DNA of 64,000 bases from Lysobacterales bacterium (GTDB taxonomy: Bacteria > Pseudomonadota > Gammaproteobacteria > Xanthomonadales > Xanthomonadaceae). Position numbers and translations under genes: made by a program. The stretch spans positions 310,001 through 374,000 of the forward strand of contig JAEKKX010000006.1 of assembly GCA_019510125.1 (NCBI GenBank). The letters run 5' to 3'. The notes under the pieces were generated by a model that did no database searches, was not told where the DNA came from, and was given only the letters and a program-made list of their open reading frames with translations. Below, piece by piece: positions 58,367 through 64,000 of this stretch. How positions within the stretch are numbered: position 1 is the first letter of the stretch; each line of letters begins with the position of its first letter.

Positions 58367-59068
58367 ATGACATCGCCGCTGACCGTCGCCTTCGCCCTCT
58401 ATCCCGGCTGCACCCTGCTGGACTTCGCCGGGGCCACCCAGATCTTCGCCTACACCCCGGGCTTCCGCACCGTGTGGCTGGCGGCGACCGCCGATCCGAT
58501 CGCGACCACCGAGGGCGTGTCGGTGCTGCCGAACGCGACCTTCGCGCAGGCGACCGCGGCCGACATCGTGTTCGTCCCCGGCGGGGGCGGCGACGGCGTG
58601 ACCGCGGCGATGGCCGACCCCACGCTGCAGGGCTGGCTCAAGAGCGCCGGCGCGCAGGCGAAGTGGGCCGGCTCGGTCTGCACCGGCGCGTTCGTGGTCG
58701 CGGCGTCGGGCCTGTTCGACGGCTGCGCGGTCACCACCTACTGGAGCGCGCGCGATGCGCTGGCGCTGTTCCCGACGCTGGACGTGGTCCCCGGCTATCC
58801 GCGCTGGCAGGTCGATCGCGAACGCCGGCGCTTCAGCGGCGGCGGCATTTCGTCCTCGCTCGACCTCGCGCTGGAACTGGTCAAGGACATCGCCGGCGAA
58901 GGCGCGGCGCAGGCCACCCAGCTCGACAACCAGTACGCGCCGGATCCGCCGGTCCGCAGCGGCGATCCCACCCAGGCGTCGCCGGAACTGGTGATCTCGC
59001 TCACCCAGCAGCAGGCGTCGATGAACGCGCAGCTCGTGGCCGCGGTGCGGGCGATCGTCGGCGGCTGA
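58367..59068 (+). CDS. DJ-1/PfpI family protein, isonitrile hydratase-like
   Basis: The product has 233 residues of the DJ-1/PfpI fold. The catalytic elbow is GSVCTGAFVVAASGLF with Cys105-Thr106, and Asp19 in TLLDFAGATQIF. Asp, Cys and Thr at these spacings are the catalytic set of Pseudomonas isonitrile hydratase. The C-terminal QLDNQYAPDPPVRSGDP also matches that enzyme. Such enzymes hydrate an isonitrile to an N-formamide. Placement next to the VioB-like pair suggests a shared nitrogen-containing metabolite, which is inference. PfpI-type relatives without this activity exist. Confidence 0.85.
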   Translation: MTSPLTVAFALYPGCTLLDFAGATQIFAYTPGFRTVWLAATADPIATTEGVSVLPNATFAQATAADIVFVPGGGGDGVTAAMADPTLQGWLKSAGAQAKWAGSVCTGAFVVAASGLFDGCAVTTYWSARDALALFPTLDVVPGYPRWQVDRERRRFSGGGISSSLDLALELVKDIAGEGAAQATQLDNQYAPDPPVRSGDPTQASPELVISLTQQQASMNAQLVAAVRAIVGG

Positions 59069-59154
59069 GCGCGGCCGGTCGATCGGCGGTGCAAGAACGG
59101 CAGCGCAAGATCGGCAGTGGAAGCGCCTGCGCGGACGCCTGCTAGCATCCGCGC

Positions 59155-60207
59155 ATGGATTCCCTCACCCATCTGTTCTACGGCGGCGTCATCGCCGCCG
59201 CGATCGCGCCGCGCGCGCACCGCCGTGCGGCGCTGCTGGCCGGCATGGCGATCAACACGTTGCCGGATCTCGACGTCATCCCGCTGAGACTCCTCGCCGA
59301 CCCGGTGGCGCAGATGACCTGCCACCGCGGCGTCACCCACTCGATGCTGCTGCTGCCGTTCGTGGCCTGGGCGCTGTGGGCGTGGTTCCGGCGGCGCGGC
59401 GGGCGCGTGGCGGAGGCGCCGCGGCGCTGGTTCTGGGTGTTCATGCTGACCCTGCTGGCGCATCCGTTCATCGACGCCTTCACCGTCTACGGCACCCAGG
59501 TGCTGTGGCCGCTGCCGTTGCCGCCGACGATGTGGTCCAGTCTGTTCATCATCGACCCGATGTTCCTGCTGGTGTGGCTGCTGGCGTTCGTCGTGGCGAT
59601 GGCGGCGCCGCGGCGACGCCTCGCCGACCGCGCGCTGGTCGCCGGGCTGGCGCTGGGCTTCGGCTATCTCGGCTGGTCGCTGGTCGCGAAATGGCAGGTG
59701 GAGCGGGCGGCCGACCGCGCGCTCGCGCCGATGGCGCTGCAGGATGCGCCGCGCTTCAGCGTGCCGATGCCGTTCAACACGCTGCTGTGGCGGGTGGTGG
59801 TGATGACCCCGGACGGCTATCTGGAAGGCGAGCGCTCGGTGGTCGCCGACCGCGGCCCGATGCGGTTCCGCGCGGTACCGGCCGACGCCGCGCTGGTCGA
59901 GGCCGCGCGGTCCGTGTCCGCCGGGGCGCGGCTGCTGTGGTTCAACCACCATTTCGCCCGCGTCGACGCCGTCGACGGCCGCCTGCGCCTGACCGACCTG
60001 CGCATGGGCAGCGAGCCGGACTACACCTTCCGCTTCGACATCGCCGAGCGCAGCGCGCAGGCCGTGGACACGGCGGAGGGACCGAAGCCGGCGGTCGTCT
60101 GGCGCGCGATCGCGCCGGTGCAGTTGAAGTGGCCATGGGACGCGGCCGATCGTCTGCCCGCGATGTGGACGCGGATCTGGCGGGAACCGGTCGATTCCGC
60201 CGATTGA
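59155..60207 (+). CDS. Metal-dependent hydrolase, YdjM/DUF457 family membrane protein
   Basis: This 350-residue protein has an N-terminal membrane domain with the family metal-binding histidines: MDSLTHLFYGGVIAAAI, INTLPDLDVIP, CHRGVTHSMLLLPFV and LLAHPFIDAFTVYGTQVLWP. Four to five helices follow. The C-terminal 150 residues form a soluble beta-rich domain (RFSVPMPFNTLLWRVVVMTP). The family is called LexA-binding inner-membrane hydrolase in some databases; its substrate is unknown. It converges with the RiPP precursor gene, with a shared terminator between them. Confidence 0.87.
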   Translation: MDSLTHLFYGGVIAAAIAPRAHRRAALLAGMAINTLPDLDVIPLRLLADPVAQMTCHRGVTHSMLLLPFVAWALWAWFRRRGGRVAEAPRRWFWVFMLTLLAHPFIDAFTVYGTQVLWPLPLPPTMWSSLFIIDPMFLLVWLLAFVVAMAAPRRRLADRALVAGLALGFGYLGWSLVAKWQVERAADRALAPMALQDAPRFSVPMPFNTLLWRVVVMTPDGYLEGERSVVADRGPMRFRAVPADAALVEAARSVSAGARLLWFNHHFARVDAVDGRLRLTDLRMGSEPDYTFRFDIAERSAQAVDTAEGPKPAVVWRAIAPVQLKWPWDAADRLPAMWTRIWREPVDSAD

Positions 60208-60266
60208 AGGAGAATCCTCGAGGCGCGTCGAAGGCGCTGTGCGCCGCGCGGCGGCGGCGCCGGAGT

Positions 60267-60290
60267 GGGGAGGCCGCGGGCGGCCTCCCC
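60267..60290. terminator. Bidirectional terminator between the hydrolase and RiPP precursor genes
   Basis: A perfect 10-bp stem, GGGGAGGCCG / CGGCCTCCCC, with a 4-base loop lies in the gap between the two converging genes, 11 bases from the precursor stop. Confidence 0.65.
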
Positions 60291-60300
60291 CTGGACCGAC

Positions 60301-60504
60301 TTACCAGGCCCAGTCGTCGTCGCAGCCATCGTCGCCACCGTCGCCGTTCGGCGTGACGGTGACGGTGTTGAGGCGGATCGGCTCCTGCGGCTGCAGGCCG
60401 ACGTTGGAGAGACGACCGCCGGTCACGGCTTCGAGTTCGTGCTCGCGCAGTTCGCGCAGCTCACCGTGATCCTGCTCATGCAGCTTCATGACAAACGGCT
60501 TCAT
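60301..60504 (-). CDS. RiPP precursor peptide with double-glycine leader (graspetide-like)
   Basis: The 67-residue peptide starts at 60504, seven bases after an excellent AAAGGAG. The leader MKPFVMKLHEQD contains a PFxxxL-type helix start as in graspetide leaders and ends LREHELEAVTGG, the double-glycine site cut by C39 peptidases, after residue 30. The 37-residue core has Thr47, Thr49 and Thr51 followed by a cluster of six Asp and one Cys, ending DDDWAW. Thr donors and Asp acceptors are what an ATP-grasp ligase would join into ester rings. It is the last gene of an HlyD, ATP-grasp, C39-ABC operon. Confidence 0.85.
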   Translation of the reverse strand: MKPFVMKLHEQDHGELRELREHELEAVTGGRLSNVGLQPQEPIRLNTVTVTPNGDGGDDGCDDDWAW

Positions 60505-60592
60505 ATGGAGCTCCTTTGCTTCAGTATCGGCACAGTCCCCCTGCACCGTGGGTCCGGAATGCACCGGCATCCGTTCCGCGGTCGTCGCCGCG

Positions 60593-62701
60593 TCAATCCA
60601 TGCGTTCGGCCGCCTCCTTCGGCGCCGTGTCCTGTTTCGACGGCCGGTAGTCGCGCACGATGCGGCCGCCCTCCATCAGCAGCACGCGATCGGCGCTGGC
60701 GATGGTTTCCGGGCGGTGCGCGACGATGATCCGGGTCAGTTCGAGCGCGCCGACCGCGGTGTTGACCAGTCGTTCGCGCTCGACGTCGAGGTGGCTGGTG
60801 GCCTCGTCGAGGATCAGCAGCATCGGCCGGCGGTACAGCGCGCGCGCCATCAGGATGCGCTGGCGCTGGCCGCCGGACAGCGAGCTGCCCATGTCGCCGA
60901 TCAGGGTCTGGTAGCCCATCGGCATGGCGACGATGTCGTCGTGGACCGCGGCCCTGCGCGCGGCTTCCTCGATCCGCGCCTGGTCCCAGGCGTCGCCGAA
61001 CAGGCTGATGTTCTCGCCGATCGAACCGGCGAACAGTTGATCGTCCTGCATCACCACGCCGGCGCTGCGGCGGAAGTTCGCCGGGCCCAGGTGCTTGAGC
61101 GGCACGCCGTCGATGCGGATCTCGCCGGCCACCGGGGTCAGCAGGCCCAGCAGCAGCTTGACCAGCGTGCTCTTGCCGCATCCCGAGGGGCCGGCGATGG
61201 CCACCGACTCGCCGTGGCCGATGTCGAGGTCGCAGTTGGCGATGACCCACGGCTCGCCGTCCGCGTAGCGGAAGCTCAGCGAGCGCGCCTGGATCAGCGG
61301 CGGCTTCGCCAGCGGTTCGGTCGCCTGTTCGACCGGTTCGGGCTCGGTCATCACGATGTCGGCCAGGCGCTCGCCGTGCAGCCGCAGCATGCGGAACTCC
61401 ATCGCGCGGTCGATCAGGGCGGCCACGCGCTGGGTGAACTGTTCCTTGTACGCGAGGTAGGCGATCAGCATGCCGACGGTGAAGGTGCCGTCGAGCGCGA
61501 ACGACGCGCCGATCCAGATCACCGCGACGCGTTCCAGGCCGACGATCAGCGCGTTGCTCTGCGAGAACACCAGGTCCACGCGCGCCAGCCAGACCTCGCG
61601 GTCGATCGTGCGCCGCAGCAGGTTGAGGTAGGACGACCGCCGCTGGCCCTCGATGCCGGAGACCTTGATGGTCTGCATGCCGCGCGCGGTCTCGAAGAAG
61701 TGCGACTGCTGGCGCGCGGCCTCGACCAGTTGCTGCTCGCTGCCGTCGCGGAAGCGCCGGAAGGTCGCCATGCGCAGGCCCAGGTACAGCACCACCGCGA
61801 CCAGCGTCACCATCACCAGCGACGGGCTGTAGGCCAGCATCATCGCCAGGGTGGCCAGCGCCATCAGGCCGTCGACGACCGCTTCCACGAAGTTGGTGGT
61901 GATGGTTTGCTGGATCCGCTGCACCGAGCCGATGCGCGACACGATGTCGCCTAGGTGGCGCTTCTCGAAGTAGTCCAGCGGCAGCCGCAGCAGGTGGGCG
62001 AACACGTTGGCCATCCACTGCAGCCCGAACCGCGCGGAGAGGTAGACCACCGTCCAGCCGCGCAGCACCGAGACCGCCACCTGGATCACGACCAGCATCG
62101 CGAAACCGATGCCGAGCACGGTCAGCAGCGACGCGTCGGCCGAGACCAGCACCTGGTCCACGACCCACTGCATGTAGAACGGGGTCGCGAGCACGAATAC
62201 CTGCAGCGCGAGCGACAGCGTCAGCAGCAGCGCCAGCGCGCGCCAGAACCCGCGCACGGGCCCGGTCAGCTTGCGCAGGCTCACCGCTTCGCGGCGCGCG
62301 TCCGGGGTGAATTCCTGGCCGGGCTCCAGTTCCAGCGCGACGCCGGTGAAGTGGCGCGAGACCTCGGCGATCGGCAGCGTCCGTCGCCCGAGCGCGGGGT
62401 CGAGCACGACCACGCTGTCGCGGCGCACACTTTCGAGGACCACGAAATGGTTGAGGTCCCAGTGCAGGATCGCGGGCGTGTCCAGCCGCGACAGGCCTTC
62501 CAGTTCCAGGCGCAGGGCGCGACCGTGCAGGCCGAGCTTGCCGGCGATGTCGATCAACTGGCTCAGGCGCAGGCCCTTGAGCGACATCGGGAACCGGCGC
62601 CGCATCTCCGGCATGCCGATCTCCAGCCCGTGGTGCGCGGCGACCATCGCCAGGCACGCGAGCCCGCACTCGGAGGCCTCGGTCTGCACGACGCCCCGCA
62701 T
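60593..62701 (-). CDS. C39 peptidase-containing ABC exporter (PCAT)
   Basis: The 702-residue protein combines a leader peptidase with an exporter. Residues 1-130 are a C39 protease: Gln6, Cys12 (ASECGLACLAMVAAHHG), His85 (DLNHFVVLE) and Asp101 form the active site. Six membrane helices follow (about 150-430). The ATPase carries Walker A GPSGCGKST (504-512), signature SSLSGGQRQRI, Walker B LLILDEATSHLD and H-loop VAHRPET. It should cut the precursor after Gly-Gly and export the core. The gap to the ATP-grasp gene is 54 bases, and the precursor gene follows after 88 bases. Confidence 0.95.
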   Translation of the reverse strand: MRGVVQTEASECGLACLAMVAAHHGLEIGMPEMRRRFPMSLKGLRLSQLIDIAGKLGLHGRALRLELEGLSRLDTPAILHWDLNHFVVLESVRRDSVVVLDPALGRRTLPIAEVSRHFTGVALELEPGQEFTPDARREAVSLRKLTGPVRGFWRALALLLTLSLALQVFVLATPFYMQWVVDQVLVSADASLLTVLGIGFAMLVVIQVAVSVLRGWTVVYLSARFGLQWMANVFAHLLRLPLDYFEKRHLGDIVSRIGSVQRIQQTITTNFVEAVVDGLMALATLAMMLAYSPSLVMVTLVAVVLYLGLRMATFRRFRDGSEQQLVEAARQQSHFFETARGMQTIKVSGIEGQRRSSYLNLLRRTIDREVWLARVDLVFSQSNALIVGLERVAVIWIGASFALDGTFTVGMLIAYLAYKEQFTQRVAALIDRAMEFRMLRLHGERLADIVMTEPEPVEQATEPLAKPPLIQARSLSFRYADGEPWVIANCDLDIGHGESVAIAGPSGCGKSTLVKLLLGLLTPVAGEIRIDGVPLKHLGPANFRRSAGVVMQDDQLFAGSIGENISLFGDAWDQARIEEAARRAAVHDDIVAMPMGYQTLIGDMGSSLSGGQRQRILMARALYRRPMLLILDEATSHLDVERERLVNTAVGALELTRIIVAHRPETIASADRVLLMEGGRIVRDYRPSKQDTAPKEAAERMD

Positions 62702-62755
62702 CAGGCGGCCCCGCGGCGGGCGGGCGCGGCGACGGCCGCGGGCAGGGAGGTCGCG

Positions 62756-63796
62756 TCAGGCATGGGCGGATTCCGCCTCCGCCGTCGGCGTCGTGGCCGT
62801 CGCGGTCGAGAACAGCCTGCGCCGGAACGCGGCCGCGAACTCGCGGGTGAGCGCGCCGTCCACGATCTCGTCCAGCCAGCCCCAGGCGCCGTCCTGGTTG
62901 CATTCCAGGAACCAGGCGTCGCCGTCGGGATCGACCACGATGTCGACGCTGCCGGAGAACAGGCCCATCGCCGCCATGTAGGCGCGGAGCCGGTCCACCA
63001 GCGCGTTGTCGATGCCGCAGGGCTTGTAGTCGAGCAGGTGGACGCCCTTGCGCCAGTCGACGGTCGAGGACTGCAGCGCCTGCGAATCGATCCGGAACGC
63101 GTGCGGCTTGCCGTCGATCATCACCACCCGCAGTTCGTGGTCCTTGCGGATCTCGTGCTGGAAGACGTGCGGGCAGTAGCCGATGTCGCCGTCCTCGGCG
63201 CCGGACAGCGCCGCTTCGGAGACGCGCATGGTCATGATGTTGAAGGGCACGCTGCCGCCGGAGGGACCGGGCGCGACCTTGCCCGCGCTGAGCGACTTGA
63301 GGATCAGCCCGGACGGCGCGTCGCGCATCAGCGCCAGCGCGGCCGCCTTGTCGGTGGTGACCAGGGTCATCGGCACCTTCAGGCCGACGCCGGACGCGAC
63401 GATCTGCTGGTAGGGCTTGAGCAGGCAGCGCTTGGCGTCGAACGAATTGACCACCCGGTCGCCGTACAGGCAGGAGACGAGCTGGTACAGCGCGCGCCAT
63501 TCGCGCGCCACGAAGCTGGTGACGCTCGGGTCGTCGCCTTTGACGTAGACCGTGGTGCCCGGAATGATCTTGCTGCGATCCCAGATCAGCAGCCGGTCGG
63601 GCAGCGGGACGCCGCCGACCGACAGCCCGGTCCTGCCGGCGCCGTCGACGGTCAGCGAAACCCGGACGTCGTCGCGATAGTCGAGCACTTCGACCCGGAG
63701 GTCGCCGCCGCGCGCCATCTCGTCGGCCACGCGCTCGACGTGCGGGTCGGCCCGGGTGCCCAGGATCACGAAGGCGTGGTCGCGCTGGCTGTTCAT
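62756..63796 (-). CDS. ATP-grasp peptide ligase, MvdC/MvdD type (graspetide synthetase)
   Basis: The 346-residue enzyme starts at 63796 with GAGGA seven bases upstream; an in-frame ATG at 63820 is possible. It has the layout of RiPP ATP-grasp ligases: an N-terminal pre-ATP-grasp part (VILGTRADPHVERVADEM, LLIWDRSKI), the central lysine region (LILKSLSAGKVAP), FQHEIRKDHELRVVMIDGKP and the metal-binding end SVDIVVDPDGDAWFLECNQD. These match MvdC/MvdD, which form omega-ester or omega-amide rings in microviridin-type peptides. The precursor and its exporter are adjacent, so this is the likely core-modifying enzyme. Confidence 0.9.
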   Translation of the reverse strand: MNSQRDHAFVILGTRADPHVERVADEMARGGDLRVEVLDYRDDVRVSLTVDGAGRTGLSVGGVPLPDRLLIWDRSKIIPGTTVYVKGDDPSVTSFVAREWRALYQLVSCLYGDRVVNSFDAKRCLLKPYQQIVASGVGLKVPMTLVTTDKAAALALMRDAPSGLILKSLSAGKVAPGPSGGSVPFNIMTMRVSEAALSGAEDGDIGYCPHVFQHEIRKDHELRVVMIDGKPHAFRIDSQALQSSTVDWRKGVHLLDYKPCGIDNALVDRLRAYMAAMGLFSGSVDIVVDPDGDAWFLECNQDGAWGWLDEIVDGALTREFAAAFRRRLFSTATATTPTAEAESAHA

Positions 63797-63902
63797 TCCG
63801 TTGTCCTCGTCATGGTCCATTCAAAGCGTTGCCCGGCCCGCGCGCGCAGATGGCAGCGACGCGGCGACGCGGCGTGCGGGGGGCGTCCGGTGCGCGCGGA
63901 CG

Positions 63903-64000
63903 TCAGTCACCGAGGTTCCCCGACAGCGACTGCAGCGGATCGAGCACCCATTCCCAGAGCATCCGGCGCTCGCCCAGGATGTCCGCCTCCAGCAGCATGC
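63903..64000 (-). CDS. C-terminus of an HlyD-family secretion protein, cut by the window edge
   Basis: Thirty-one residues and a stop are visible, reading MLLEADILGERRMLWEWVLD and ending SLSGNLGD. This is the typical C-terminus of HlyD/CvaA-type periplasmic adaptors that work with C39-ABC exporters. The rest lies beyond the right edge. The gap to the ATP-grasp gene is 106 bases with no further small gene seen. It places an adaptor at the start of the RiPP cluster. Confidence 0.8.
   Translation of the reverse strand, partial: MLLEADILGERRMLWEWVLDPLQSLSGNLGD

Noticed and set aside
53047-59068. Complete violacein or rebeccamycin-type pathway
   Set aside because: No VioA/RebO amino-acid oxidase, VioE or flavin monooxygenase genes are found; only the VioB-like pair is present.

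Overview
The window is very GC-rich DNA with tightly packed genes. Its gene content points to a gammaproteobacterium of the Xanthomonadaceae/Lysobacteraceae (Luteimonas or Lysobacter type). The clues are erpA beside a DUF6776 membrane protein, AmpE, a Cyo quinol oxidase followed by SURF1 and RegB/RegA, an SAH riboswitch on ahcY, a fused OlsF-like acyltransferase, and abundant short inverted repeats carrying GTAGGAGCGACGTGAGTCGC. Genus is inferred from gene content only; no rRNA gene is present.

Layout. 1-3.9 kb: an edge-truncated gene, DUF4126, DUF6776, erpA and nudC. 4.2-10.6 kb: an operon behind a good sigma-54 promoter, encoding a PatA-like protein, a small GTPase, an ABC ATPase fused to a tyrosine-phosphatase domain, two roadblock-type proteins and a ferredoxin-reductase-globin-zinc-ribbon fusion, then ampE. 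11-16.5 kb: metF, and a dihaem-c nirS with a DNR/FNR-type site, divergent from a haem-type TonB receptor. 16.5-26.3 kb: DUF3228, an MHS transporter, cyoABCD with an FNR box, SURF1, and the redox pair RegB/RegA. 26.3-31.2 kb: a tandem REP array, ahcY with its riboswitch, and an S9 peptidase. 31.4-37 kb: a broken GAF-EAL gene, kup, and a shortened KdpD with KdpE. 37-41.9 kb: a HEAT-repeat protein and an Anbu / alpha-E / ATP-grasp operon. 42-49 kb: housekeeping and hypothetical genes, a secreted-effector-like HExxH protein and metK. 49-53 kb: an OlsF-like enzyme and a BtuB-like receptor. 53-59 kb: an operon with a VTT membrane protein, a Cys-rich exported protein, a VOC protein, a split VioB-like pair and an isonitrile-hydratase-like DJ-1 protein. 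60-64 kb, minus strand: a RiPP cluster (HlyD, ATP-grasp, C39 peptidase-ABC exporter, double-glycine precursor), probably for a graspetide.

Themes. The respiratory genes (nirS, cyo, regBA, ferredoxin-globin) and the FNR-type sites suggest a switch between oxygen and nitrogen-oxide respiration. The methyl cycle is scattered over three loci (metF, ahcY, metK). The three best candidates for undescribed biology are the sigma-54 GTPase/roadblock/ABC-phosphatase operon, the split VioB-like operon, and the ATP-grasp RiPP cluster whose Asp/Thr-rich core I do not recognise.
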